Shown: positions 35,576 to 47,010 of the stretch, one piece after another
Layout: each line of letters starts with the position of its first letter
How positions within the stretch are numbered: the stretch's first letter is position 1
Assembly (NCBI GenBank): GCA_023653785.1
Contig: JAMKCH010005450.1
Span: 1 to 64,000 of the forward strand
Length of the DNA stretch: 64,000 bases
Source of the DNA: Ophioderma brevispina
Lineage: Eukaryota; Echinodermata; Ophiuroidea; Amphilepidida; Ophiodermatidae
Direction: 5' to 3'
Program-made: the position numbers and the translations under genes
The notes under the pieces: generated by a model
What the model was told of the DNA's origin: nothing
The model's database searches: none
The model's input: the letters and a program-made list of their open reading frames with translations, nothing else

Positions 35576-36400
35576 AGGCTGACTCAGAGATTTCCAGATG
35601 AGGGCGCACTTAATTTTTAAACAAATCATTTTTTTTAACAAATACACAATGCTTGTCCATATACTAATCACTGTGTGAAATAACTAAGCTCAAATCGAAG
35701 TCCTTCATATACAGCCTGTCTCAAAAAAAATTGCAAGCGGAAAAAGGCCCTCTTTGGACAATTAGAAAATACGTTTGTGACATGATGCTTACATTAACGT
35801 CACGGGCCCAGTCTCAGCTTTCAAATGCCGTTTGTTCTATTCAATTTGCTTGCTTTAATCTCAAGATATGTTTAGTTAAATTGATGTAAGCACCATGTCA
35901 CAACAGTATTTTCTTCAATTAGCAATATTCAATAGGGGTTCAGAATTACAAAGGATAAAGAGGTTGAATTATTGGATAGACTTCATCTTCGTTAATAAAA
36001 GTGGCCTTTTGTTGTTAACTAAACACATCTCGAGATTAAAACAAGCAAATTGAACAGAAGAAACGGCATTTGAAAGCTAATACTCTGCCCTTGACGGCGA
36101 TATAAGCACTATGTCACAACACTTTTTTTCAAATTGTCAAAGATGGTACTTTTCACTTGCATATTTTTTTAGACAGGCTGTAGAAAATCACAACTTGGTA
36201 ATAATAGACATTCCGATTCGGAATTCTGTTATACACGGTATCCAATGCCATTGTTATACTGTGCATAAATGCATGTGCATGAAAACGAAAAATCTAATTC
36301 ATCTCTAACTTTGGGCATTTTAGGTGACTATTTTAGTTATAGATGACAATTTTTAATTACTACACAAAAAAATTATATTTTGAAATCTCTGAATCAGCCT
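35576..36400. mobile_element. TTAA-type DNA transposon containing a nested MITE
   Basis: TTAA lies at 35572-35575 and 36401-36404. The termini are AGGCTGACTCAGAGATTTCC and, reverse complemented, AGGCTGATTCAGAGATTTC (18 of 19 match). It interrupts 3' LINE sequence. A mariner-like MITE (35712-36180) lies inside; without it the element would be about 355 bp. The same left end is present in copy 1 at 33708, where the right end has been deleted. The TTAA target points to piggyBac- or Kolobok-type mobilisation. Confidence 0.82.
35712..36180. mobile_element. Mariner-like MITE, copy 2, uninterrupted
   Basis: TA at 35710-35711 and 36181-36182. The ends CAGCCTGTCTCAAAAAA and TTTTTTTAGACAGGCTG are inverted, with arms of about 170 bp. 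It lacks the 240 bp insertion seen in copy 1. Interior arms share CAATTTGCTTG and AGATATGTTTAGTTAA in inverted orientation. Confidence 0.85.
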
Positions 36401-36840
36401 TTAACTTTGGATTTATTATGCCGTAAGTCATGTTGTATATTCGTATAAAAGTATTTGTTGTTAGGCGATGTGTTCTCTGTAGAGCGCCATATAATGCATT
36501 TCTTTTCGACATTGTAGATTGGTATTACCAGTTTCCTCAAACAGCAATGTTGGACAGCAAAGTTGGGACAATTTACTCCGCGCTCATCCATTTCAGCTCC
36601 ATTAACCCACTATGAGCTGTACCGACTACAGGACATCTCGTACTGGGCATTGCGATGTACTTTGCGTTTAGTGATTCAGTTATTAAAACATATTGATGTC
36701 TGTGTTGCAAATCTGGTCATTTGTGAATCAAGCTTTTACTTAAACGTGATATTGTTGAAAGTGAGTTTTAAAAGATGAAAGAAACATGCCCAAAGTTGCC
36801 ACCTTTTCCATAGACAATAGTGTGAGTTGGCGATGTTTAA

Positions 36841-37132
36841 AACCCTTAGCCCGGATTTTGGGCTACTTCTAGCCCAGATTCGCTTCAGCGGTTCCATTGT
36901 TTTAGCGCAGTGAAGGTAAACTTTGCTGAAAGCTAGCGGGACATAGCAATTCTAGCCAGAGCCTGCTCTATATTTGTAGACATAATGTCTCGCTCGAGGC
37001 TGTTTTTCAATGAAACTGCAACCCGATATCAGCAGGTCTGCCGACGGGAGGCCAGTAATTGCCAATCTGTATCGCTAAAGTCCTTGGTGTGCGAGGCCAA
37101 GGAATCTGCCTAGCACGGATCCCGGTAAAGGG
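36841..37132. mobile_element. AACCCTT-ended MITE-like repeat, copy 1
   Basis: Begins AACCCTTAGCCCGGAT, and the reverse complement of the right end reads AACCCTTTACCGGGATCC. TTAA lies at or next to each end. The body (GATTCGCTTCAGCGGTT, TTGTTTTAGCGC, GTGTGCGAGGCC, TGCCTAGCACG) recurs at 39866-40172, supporting a dispersed family. Confidence 0.65.
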
Positions 37133-37744
37133 TTAACCTACGCAACAGTAACATCATTTGGGGCAAAAAATCTCCATAAGTGACTGAAGTCCACTGGCTC
37201 AAAATATGATTTTTGTAGCGAATGTTCCCTTTAATATGTGGCATGGAGAATTAGCGGGCGATGTAAACCTTGGAAATTTACATTGTGCAAGGTAAGGTGG
37301 TAATTACCTTCCACGCAAGACATAAAAATACGCACTTTATATTGTGAATTCCGGCAAAATTGCCATTAATACCATGTTTTCATCAATATCAAGGTCCTCT
37401 TACGATTTGTCTCAATTATGTCCACTCTAGCGAGGGCCGAATTCGCTTCGGGGAGGCGATAGGAGTAGCTCCTACAAATGCTTTGCTCAAAGGCTGCAGG
37501 CATGTATTAAAATACGTCAGAACTGGATATAGAAACTGAGAAACTGCGGCTACAAATAAATACGAGCTTCTAGTATTCACGAAATGTTACTTAAAAGAAG
37601 GCTATTTGTACGGTGGATAATGTTATCCTATATCACTTATACAATTTACATCTAGCCCCCATTTGAATGAAATAAAGTTACATTTTGGAAATGACGAAAT
37701 GAAATCGTACAATTCCGTACAATGATCACAGCTGATATTGGGTG

Positions 37745-37884
37745 CACTGGCGGATCCAGGGGGTGTTTTTGGGGCGCCCCCGGTAATTTGGCAAACATCT
37801 TGTAAAATCAGCCATTTTTTTACCATAACTACCTTCCAGCCCCCCGGTAATTTTGTCATTTTTCAGGGCGTGGATCCGCTCCTG
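37745..37884. mobile_element. hAT-like MITE with CACTGGCGGATCC ends
   Basis: The left end is CACTGGCGGATCCAGGGGG, and the right end, reverse complemented, is CAGGAGCGGATCCACGCCC. The interior contains CCCCCGGTAATTT twice in direct orientation. The flanking 8-mers do not match, so the target duplication is not recognisable. The similarity of the ends to hAT termini is good. Confidence 0.55.
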
Positions 37885-38019
37885 AGATGTAATGAACAAA
37901 TAGGAAACTATTAATGAACGTACGTGTAATTTTATGTCGAAAAAGATTCTCTGTGCATGTTAGTTTATCTTGTTGGTTTCGATTTTTGTGTCTTTATTCT
38001 GTTTTCCAGCAATTAACGA

Positions 38020-38560
38020 TAAACATTGTTTATCGAGTGAAAATCAGTTTATATTAAAAATATGTTTATGGAGCAAAAACAATGTTTTTCGAAGACCCGT
38101 GTTTACCAAGTGATTAACTATGTGTTTCAATTTAATGAACATAATTTTAAATAGATTTTTTTCGGAAACTGCGTTTACCGATGTGAAACTTTTTTATGGT
38201 GAACTTTTTTTTTATGGAAGACCATTTTTTTTTCGATTAAAGATACATTGCTTTCTTGATGGAAAAACTGTTTTTCAATGGGAAACATGATTGTTTCTTT
38301 TACAGAAAAGATTTTTTTTCATGGAAACATTATTTTTTAATGGAAAACATGCTCTTTCCGATGGAAAAAAAATCCTTTCGATGGATAAAATTGCTTTGAA
38401 ACATGGTTTATCAATTGAAAAAAAAACCTTTTATCAAGTAAAAAAGTCAAGTTTACCGTTGATAAACGTGGTTTATTGGGGAATGAAAAAGTTGATCGGA
38501 AAGACTGTTCTTTGATAGATTAACACCATTTATTGGCGATAAAGTATGTTTTTCGAATTA
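38020..38560 (+). repeat. Degenerate minisatellite, ~20-21 bp unit
   Basis: Repeated words ATGGAAAACATG and TTTTTC(G/A)ATGGAAA recur about every 20-21 bases, clearest at 38250-38420 and fading outwards. The consensus is roughly ATGGAAAACATGNTTTTTCG. Homopolymer indels shift the phase. The 74-codon frame at 38291-38515 (MFLLQKRFFFMETLFFNG and on) is a translation of the repeat, not a gene. Confidence 0.65.
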
Positions 38561-39865
38561 CTGAACATTAAGCAAAACAGCTAGCTTGTCATACACATTC
38601 GTATAAAGTGGGAGAAAGAACAACAATTAACACGTATCCTTACAGGCAAACACTCACATACACAAAAAACGCATAAGATATTATCAATATCACACCACGA
38701 ATAAACACCTCCGTATTTGACAGATTTACCACTTCCATATCCTTTATTCTATCCTAGGTATGGTGTTTTGATCAACTTAGCCACAGGGCAATCCCCACTC
38801 AATTGCAACCACAAATAACAGCAAATCGTGCAATAAATGACCTTGTTATATTTTCTCTGTAGGGGCGTTATTCAAAAATTGGAAGGTGTATATATTTCGA
38901 AGTTTAACAGCTTGAATTTATCGAACTAGACAGAAGTCACTTAGTCGGTTACGTCCTCCCATTGCCTTATCGTTTTAACCCTTAGCCTACTTCAGTTACC
39001 GGTACCACCTTGCGATATCAACGCCACCAAACACCACTTGGGCGAATCGGAGTATATTTTGTCTTAATGTAAGATAAATTTCTACAAACATTAAAAACTA
39101 GCCATTTGTTCTCAGTATATAAGTTATGATCCAAAAAAACTTATTATGTCATTTCAAGCAGCTACATCCCAGAAAAGATACATTCTTCCGCCTGCGGATA
39201 TACTCTGTAATGACGGGGAATCGTGTACGATAAATGACATTTACTGCCGGGACCGCAAACCTCGGGATGTTCTTTAAGTATGATGTGGAGAGAGAATTGA
39301 CAAGGAAAAGCAGTATTTGTTGAGGAAAGGAACTGTTGCTCGTCTTCGAAGCAAATACTTTTGAAATATAACTCTCTAAGAGGATGAAGGCATTCTTAAA
39401 TTAAACATAAAATTCAAGAGTAATGTCTTGGTATGACGTTACCCAATGCCATATAGGGCTTACGCCACATGCCTACCAATTTATATAAGGATATAATTTG
39501 TATACTTTTCGCGACAGAACGAATTTGAAAAAAGAAGAGAATACAGCAACAACAAAATGTGCCAGCATCGCGGTGGCTCTAAAAGAACAACAATAGTCAT
39601 AATACTTAACGTCATAAAAGAACAAAAGTGATAACGTCAACGATGATTTTGATGATTAGCTTAAAGAAATACTTCTTTTCCTCTTTGGTGTCGTACAAAA
39701 GTTAACTTCTAAACCAAGACTTGGTTGTTCACCGACTGGGACAGGAGGCTAGTACCAAAAAAAAAAGTTTATATGGTTATCATTTTTCTGACACATTCAA
39801 ATCAACGTTATTGGTATTTATTACTTCAGGTATGTACTTTCGACTGTTTTCTTCATCCGAATCCG

Positions 39866-40172
39866 CAAAGTTACCATGACTTTGGGTCACTTATGGCCAA
39901 GAATCGCTTCAGCGGTTTCATTGTTTTAGCGCGGTGAAGCTGAACCATTGCTAAAGCTAGCGAGAAATAGGCAACTCTCGCCGGAACCTGCCATTGATTT
40001 TCTAGTCACAATGTCTCGCCTCTAGGCTGTTTTGCAGTGAAACTGAAACCCGATATTGGCTGGTCTGCCCACACAAGTGTGCTGGAGGTCACTACAAGCC
40101 AATCTTTACCGCTAAAGTCAGTGGTGTGCGAGGCCCAGAAAATTGCCTAGCACGAGTCCAGGTAAAGGGTTT
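39866..40172. mobile_element. AACCCTT-ended MITE-like repeat, copy 2
   Basis: Shares the body of 36841-37132 (GAATCGCTTCAGCGGTTTC, TAGCGCGGTGAAG, GGTGTGCGAGGCC, TTGCCTAGCACG) and the right end GGTAAAGGGT. The left end has decayed. It is absent from the other copy of the segmental duplication, so it inserted after that event or was lost there. Confidence 0.65.
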
Positions 40173-41814
40173 TAATGGAAACACCTTCGAAATACTCTAT
40201 GATAATAGCAACGATCGGTAACCGAATTCTTGATTACTCCATCATACTTAATCAACCGGTAGGATTTCTTAGTATAGAACGATTTTCCACAATTCTGGAA
40301 TTCATGAATTCCCAGAAAAAAAATCTTTTTAAACAAGGGTATTTCTTAATGAAAAGTTTACTTTGAAATATATATTTCACACCTTAAGTTTCACTTGTGT
40401 GCATCTGAGCTATCAGTACGCATCATTTCAAGACAAACGATTTTGAAAATACACTTGACTTACTGACAGTTCTAATTTTACCTCGAAATAATAGCACACG
40501 CGTGCGCAATCCTTGAATAAAGATATGTCAAGTGATTTAGCCGAAATATCAGGCGGCAATTAAACGCTGATGACATCAAAGTGTTGCTCCAATTTGCCTT
40601 TTGTAACCTAGGCGAGTCCACTGAATGTGTCTTCCTATACGTGAAACAAAGACCTTACGGATCAAAGCTGTCAGTACTTATCATCTGAATCTGATGAAAT
40701 CTAGGTTTCAAGTTGCGTTTTATTCGTCTTTCATCCTCAGGAGGCTCACAATGTTTGCGCAATGAATATGGAACACTTGACTTTATAATGCCTTGGGCAT
40801 CGCGATACCTGTTATAGCCACTGTGTTTGTGTGCAATTGTGCATTTGAGAGATATTTGATTTCAACTGTGCTGTAGCAAGAGGGAAAATACGTCCACAAT
40901 AAACATTGATATGTGAATATTGTGACATTTAATCAACGTGTGAAAGAATGTAATTCTATTGCACTGAGTATCAATCTTGGGACGAAAGAAGAGATATCCA
41001 TTCATAACGGCATCAAATTCTGAAATGTAAATGAAGCTCTTCGGGTATTCATAAAAGCATGAAATGGTGTGACAATGTTAAATTACCATGTTTACCAACG
41101 TCAGTAGACACCTGTGTGTGACAAATGTTAAGGTTTTTCGTGGTGTGGTTTATTTATATTAGTCCGCGCATTATAAGCGATTTATGAGTATAAACATCTG
41201 CTGTATTTTAATCTAATAACCAATATCAATATCATAACATTAAATATCAATTCTTTACTGTATGTCAAAATGGAATTCATCTCATTGAAATTATGTTCAG
41301 TGATATATAAAAAGTGATGTATGAATCCCATCATATTAAAGATGAAATAACTCGGGGAAAGAAGGGGGTTTGCGCGTACTTATATAATTACTCTTAGTCA
41401 TTATAATATTGTATATTGTTTTGAGAAAGTGTAAAATTCCTACGTCATTGTTTCAAATTTGCTACAACAATGTCTTATTTTTTTATTATTACAAAGAAAC
41501 TACACGTGGCATTTAAATATCTCAATAAATGTTCAATATGCTTACTTCATAGAGTGTTGACGATAAAAACGACCATTCCTTTGTGAACCGTGTATTTATC
41601 ACAAAACTATATCACAAAACTACATCACGTGCTTCTTTTTAGGGTTTACGGTCGTGACGTCACTGCGGAAATATAGATCTATTCCCTACTCCTGGCGATT
41701 AATACGATAAAGTCAATTGCAAATAAAACCTGAATAGTACAATAAACTTTTTTATCATCAAAGAAATGGTTGAAGGTAGTCACCAATAGTCCTGACTCAA
41801 GTATAATGCTGGTA

Positions 41815-42395
41815 CAATAATAATAATAGCAGAGATTTATCACTATGAGCTAGTAAAAGCTCAATTCCCTTGACACAGTTCAGTAGATTTCATTCACCAA
41901 TGTATTAGAAAATACACCCCCTAGTTTTTGGGCATGATATATGATACCCAAATCACACGAGCTCAGTTCATGTCAATGTATGTACAAGTACAACCCACTA
42001 AACTGTATCCTTGGTGGAGAGCATATTGTAACTCATAGTGTATATAGCGTCTTATGCTATTGGCATCTAAGCGCTTTCACAAATGGCCGCTGATCACTGT
42101 GGCCCAACCATACCATAAACTATTTAGCAGCATTTCAAGGGATGCAGCAGATCGGGATCAGCGCTTTCCCTTATCAGCAAACATACATCGAGATAACCAT
42201 CGCAGCTGGGACCAGCTTCCCAAATATCGCATGGGTAAATCGGGACAACCAAGCGGTTAATTTCTTGTCCAGGGAAATTACAAGATAGCTGAACCTCACA
42301 GGGCTCGAACGCATGCCTATACGCATGGATGAGCATACACTGGAGTCGAGCGCTTACCTGATTGAGCTATCTTGTCCGCTTGGTATGGTTAATGT
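41815..42395 (-). mobile_element. tRNA-derived SINE, antisense
   Basis: Reading the minus strand from 42395, GATAGCTCAATCAGGTAAGC (Pol III box A-like, near 42351-42370) is followed by GCGTTCGAGCCC (box B; 42301-42312). A body with TTTCCCTGGACAAGAAATTA follows, then an (ATT)n tail at 41816-41830. The 3' part (about 41840-41945) recurs at 52294-52383. The exact 3' boundary is uncertain, and the body could include an older neighbour. The anticodon arm is irregular, so a functional tRNA is not claimed. Confidence 0.65.
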
Positions 42396-42460
42396 GGTAT
42401 TATGTGGAATTATATATGCAAATATTTTAAAGTTTATCTAAAGTTTTGGAGTTATATGCT

Positions 42461-42798
42461 AAAAACAGAAAAACAAATAAAAAGGGTCATTTGCAGTTGT
42501 ACAGGAGTCAAATTTAAAAGTTAAACCGATTTGTATAAAAATGGTGCAAATTATTTATGGAGCTCATATGATTGAAATAAGGAATATTTTTAGTGTCTTA
42601 AATGCTTGCTTAACAAAGTAGGGAGAAACATGGTCAATCCCCATTGAATGTAATGGGCGCTGACCTCTGGGGTCGCCTACATTGGGAACTAAGCATTGAA
42701 GAGAGTCAAAACTATTGCTCAAAATCAGAGCAACTTTAAAATTTGACCCCTGTACAACTGAAATTGATCCTATTTATTGGTCTTTGCTGTTTTAACCT
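42461..42798. mobile_element. Foldback element carrying TACAGGGGTCAAA arms
   Basis: The left arm (AATAAAAAGGGTCATTTGCA then GTTGTACAGGAGTCAAATTT) and the right arm (AAATTTGACCCCTGTACAAC then TGAAATTGATCCTATTTATT) are inverted. About 210 bp separates them. The true element may extend to about 42850. It is absent from the other segmental copy. Confidence 0.55.
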
Positions 42799-43216
42799 GT
42801 GTTTCCCATACTTTAAGTCGTAGATAGTACAAGCTATACCTTTTTAATCTTTATGGTTAGACAAATAACGTCACTTAAGAATCGCGTTCCAGGTGTCCTT
42901 GTCAGGCTGTCTACATATTGAATCACTCAAACCTTTTGTACTCGAGCCAACTGAAAGTACCCCATCACACAAGTATCTGGACATCGAAGCAACCAAAACA
43001 AACCATTTCTTTTCGCAATTTGAAGGGGCATTATTTTAATAACAATAATGATAATGATAATTGATAATAATTGTAATAAAAAATAATAAAATAACAATGC
43101 TACTACAACTAATGAAGTCATCTTCCTTATTTCTTCATCTTGTTTTCTAATATATATCAAATGATTTGCAGTTCTTTTCGGCTTATAATTATTTTGCATG
43201 TTTTCTCCTTATGGTT

Positions 43217-43236
43217 TACACACACACACACACACA
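43217..43236 (+). repeat. (CA)n microsatellite
   Basis: A short CA tract, also present at the equivalent site of the second segmental copy (60257-60269). Confidence 0.9.
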
Positions 43237-44411
43237 AGTGTTGTAATGGAAATTAGTTCTCAAAAATTTCCACCCCAAAATTATATAATGAATTTGCTAT
43301 TCAATTCATTCTTTCTGCTAAAAAATGCGAACTGGTTGCGTGTTACAAATTTAAACGCAACCATATGCATATTTGTTATTCTTCTTTCAGGTTGCCTTTT
43401 TATACTAAACAAATATTTAAATGTTCATCTGATTCAATATTTTGTTAGGTCAATGCTTTCAGTTTAGGAAAATTAGGTAATCAAAAATGGTTTAACCCAG
43501 AGGAACACTGTTGTCCTCGTGTAAAGAACGACTTCACAATGTGCAAACACCCCTTTCCCCACCCCACGATATTCTCATTACGAGGCAGATAGAAAAAATT
43601 CATCGATACCATAAAATGGGGAAGGCTGTAAAACAAACACAAAAATGTATACGTGAGCACTCATTTCAAGATTATTCTATCATTCAAAAGCGGAAATTGA
43701 TTTTTTTTATTAATTTATGATTTTATTAGGAAATTCTGAGAACAAATAAAGTTAAGGTAGTGCTGGGGACGTATTGAAAATTTAATGTAAATGATATCTT
43801 ATTGCAACACCAAACGGGGTGTAATCTCTTCTGAATAGTATTGTTATTTGAAAAAAATCTTCCCTCGAATTATACATTCTATTATAACCACAAGTGATCA
43901 GAATTTGCACTTTTGGTAAGGCCTTTTTCCTAGTTGGTGAGATTTTTAATATTCTTACTAAACGCCATTTGGTTTTTTTTTCATTTCTTTGTTTGGTGTT
44001 GAAAAATCTCTAATGGGTGGTTCTACCGTTGAGGATTTTAGTAAGAAAGAACACGACCTCGCGTCCACTTCTTTAGAGCATGTTTGGCATGCACACACTT
44101 CCGATTTTCCATGTTAAGTGTTAAACCGTCTTCTGATCAATTTAATGTCTTCTAACTTCCAACGTGTTAACGTCATGTCCAAACCTGATTTCAATTCCAA
44201 GCAAGTCTTGTTTATTGATATGATATTAGAAACGACATCCACGATGTTTTGAAAAAAAATTATAGTCCAGTAAATACATTTTAAGAGAAATCTTATAATC
44301 ATTGTTTTAAACAAAACCTTTGTTCGGGTTTAATTGTCTTCAAGAAACTACATTTACGTAATTGGTCGTTGTGCTGCTATCAGAATCTATAATTACTATA
44401 GTAATATTCTA

Positions 44412-44750
44412 TTACTATAAAAGATCGAACTTCGCCATGTGGTTTTTCCATGGCGGCGACATGTTGGACCCAGGAGTTCGCCATGTGAATGTGTAACCCT
44501 ATCAGGTATTACCCTTCCCATCATGTCTCTCGATGGCTCGGGGTTTTGTATTCAAACTGCTGATAGAGATTTAGTTTCATTCTATAAAGATTTAGAACTT
44601 CGCCATGTTGTTTTTCCCTGGAGGCTGACATGTGACCAGGAGGTCGCCAGTGTTGAATGTGTACCCTATTCAGGTAATACCTTCCATCGTGTCTCTCGAT
44701 TGCTCGGGGTTTTGTATTCAAACTGTGATAGACATGATTTAGATGTCATG
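44412..44750 (+). repeat. Two-copy tandem repeat, period ~168 bp
   Basis: Units at about 44412-44579 and 44580-44750 share GAACTTCGCCATGT, GACATGT, TGTCTCTCGAT and CTCGGGGTTTTGTATTCAAA. The frames read through both units without stops over 118 codons, but the repeats are in different phases and no family is recognised, so I do not call a gene. Confidence 0.8.
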
Positions 44751-44759
44751 AGATTGCAA

Positions 44760-45587
44760 AAAAACGTGGTAAACATAAAGGTAAAATGTTGGTAAAGTTA
44801 GGTAATGCGTATTGAATTCCCGATTGGGTTTGACCAAAGAGTAGGACTTTAACTGTGGGTACCATAGTCTAGGGTACGAGGTGGGTATCATATGTCGTGG
44901 CCTTGATTCCCATGGCCTTCGGAGTTTTTGACCTTGTGCTATTCTATGGTAAAAATTATTTATGTCTTGGTGATAAAAGAGAAGAATAAGAAGCCTACTG
45001 TTAAAACATTCAAATTGATTTTATATACGTATTTTAATTTATGAAAGACTTTCTAATTATCAACAACGTTGTTATTTTGACGCAAATTCGTGACCTTTTG
45101 TTCTCGCGTTAAATGTGATCGGTTTTGGCGCGTTGACCTCTTTGTTTAAGTTCTAAAATTATTTATTTTTGGAAACAAAAAAAATAGAGGATGAAAGATA
45201 CTATATATCAGTTTGAACAATACGTTTAGCTATTTTTTGCCTATTCATTAATTAGATCTTGATCATTAACGTATTGTTGGAAGAAATAATTGGTGACCTT
45301 CCGCCTGACTATCCATAGAAACAAGAGGTCTGACTGTGTAGAGGTCAGTGCTGGACACTCGCGCACTGAATCTATGCACTCGCGTCTTGGTATATTTACT
45401 TTATGCTGTGGAGGTTCGAATGACAATGTGATATAAAAAATTTTAGGCCTAAGTAAATATACTTAGCATAATAATGTATTTAGCTCGCAGAGGAAAGCAG
45501 GTTGGTTATACTTAGCGATACTAATTTATTAGCTCGAAGAAAGCAGGGTCTGGTTTATAACCTGCAGGGCATGCAATAAAAAGGGGA
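44760..45587. other. No gene recognised
   Basis: AT-rich DNA with no repeat or coding that I can support. Confidence 0.45.
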
Positions 45588-45990
45588 GGCCCGATTCAAG
45601 GATTATAAAGATTTAATTTGAAGAATTGACCCCCGTGGGGGGGGGGGGGGTTGTCTCAACACAAATGACCAAAGGGGATGGTGCCAACAGGACATCGGGT
45701 CCCATTTTCAACCTTCTGGTATATCAATGATCCCTTTTTAATGCCAATTTGGTTTATAGCAATGGTCGGGTTTTTTTTTCAAAATTTTCTCATTGGCCCG
45801 ATTTAAGTATATAAAGATTTAATTTGGATTAGAATTGCTCTCAGGGGGGTTCTCAACACAAATGACCATACGGGGGTTTCGTTACCACAGACATCGTTCC
45901 CATTTTCAGCCTTCTGGTATATCAATTTTTCATGTCAATTAATTTTTGGGTTTATAGCAAGGTGGTTTTCTTTTTCAAAGGTCTCTCAAA
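45588..45990 (+). repeat. Two-copy tandem repeat, period ~208 bp
   Basis: Units start at GGCCCGATTCAAGGATTATA (45588) and GGCCCGATTTAAGTATATAA (45796). Both continue with AAGATTTAATTTG, CTCAACACAAATGACCA and CCTTCTGGTATATCAAT. A run of 14 G lies in the first unit (45637-45650). Confidence 0.8.
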
Positions 45991-46403
45991 TTTGTTGGAA
46001 AATTAGTCAAATTTCTCAATCGGAAGCCAAATCTTTAAAATGTGGAAATTAGTCAAATTCCTCAATCCGAAGCCAATAATTTGCTAAAATGCCCAACATT
46101 TTTAGAAATAATGGCAATTTGGGTTACGTTAAATTGGGCTAAAAAATTTCCATCGTGGTAGGCCTATAGGTTGGGTCCCCTTTGGCAAAAACAAAAGCAT
46201 AGCTAGGGGTCCTACTTTCCAGCACTCCGGAGGACGTCCAACCCAAAACCAAACCCCATTGGAATTGCCTTTACCCCACCCAATCTGTTAAAGTTTCGCG
46301 CCCGATATGATGTGAGAGTATGTAGAGCAGAAGGTTTAGGACCCAAATAACTGCGACTTTCACAAAAACGAAAAAAAAAAATAAATAAAAAACAAAAAAC
46401 AAC

Positions 46404-46858
46404 TGATTCGCGGTCTCGGCTTTCGCCGCTCGCTATATTCAAAGAAGATAAGCTGGGGCCGCCGCATGACCTGTGACCTGCATTGTGACCTTTGATCTCT
46501 CAACATAGTGAGGATTCGCCATGGTGCACCTAGACAAAAGGTTTGGGTTCCAATTGACCTTCAAGTTTTCAATTTAGATCAATTTCCATTTTTCGACCAT
46601 TTTTCAACTTGACCTCACATGACCTTTGACCGTCAAAATGGACATTTGACCTCATCAATTAGGGATCCCATGTTTCACCTATGACAGAAAGGGTTGGTGG
46701 TTCCATTGAAGTTAGTGAACTTTTCAATTGGGTCAATTTAAAAAAAAAACTTAACAATTTGTGTCACACCACACATCACACAAACACACACCACACATAC
46801 ATACACCACGCAAAACGGATTTGTAAGTGGTCCTGCCAGCTATAGCTGGCGGCCCACA
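46404..46858 (+). repeat. Dispersed repeat with nuclear-receptor-like half-sites, copy 1
   Basis: Shared with 52951-53552. Order: TCGCGGTCTCGGCTTTCG, CTATATTCAAAGAAGATAAG, a series of TGACCT words, AGGGATCCCATGTTTCACCTATGACA, CAATTTAAAAA, a CA-rich tract, and a terminal hairpin TGCCAGCTATAGCTGGCGGCC. The TGACCT words form DR1 (46467-46479 and 46620-46631) and DR4 (46610-46625) arrangements. No TIR or coding is visible. It could be a non-autonomous transposon ending in the hairpin. Confidence 0.7.
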
Positions 46859-47010
46859 AAAAACCGAGGGCTCTGAACCAGCGCTATATTTGTGCAATAG
46901 TAGCCTGGAGATCCACTATGCAAAATCCAAATAACGGGAATCGTAGACAGGAATGTATTACCCGGATCATTACAAAACCAAAGCTAACGAGAATCTTTTT
47001 TTTTAATTAA

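Larger units (their letters stand above)
35038..36741 (+). repeat. Near-tandem duplication unit, copy 2
   Basis: Second copy of 33178-34912, starting at the shared TTAAGTTTCACTC. It holds a CR1 fragment at 35041-35567 (catalytic YADDTQLL through the LWNKLPVN region and KTYLFPDV), the complete TTAA-type element 35576-36400, and 340 bp of 3' flank. Confidence 0.92.
38766..44040 (+). repeat. Large segmental duplication, copy 1
   Basis: Collinear with 55235-61053 in the same orientation. Well-matched blocks are 39150-39490 with 55580-55925, 40430-40770 with 58590-58935 (very similar), 41620-41720 with 59010-59115, and 43040-44040 with 60050-61053. Other parts are replaced by insertions private to one copy. 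Copy 1 privately holds the AACCCTT element, an antisense SINE and a foldback. No gene is recognisable in either copy. Confidence 0.85.

Noticed and set aside
42297..42380. tRNA gene on the minus strand.
   Set aside because: Box A and box B are present, but the stems do not form a proper cloverleaf and SINE body and tail follow.
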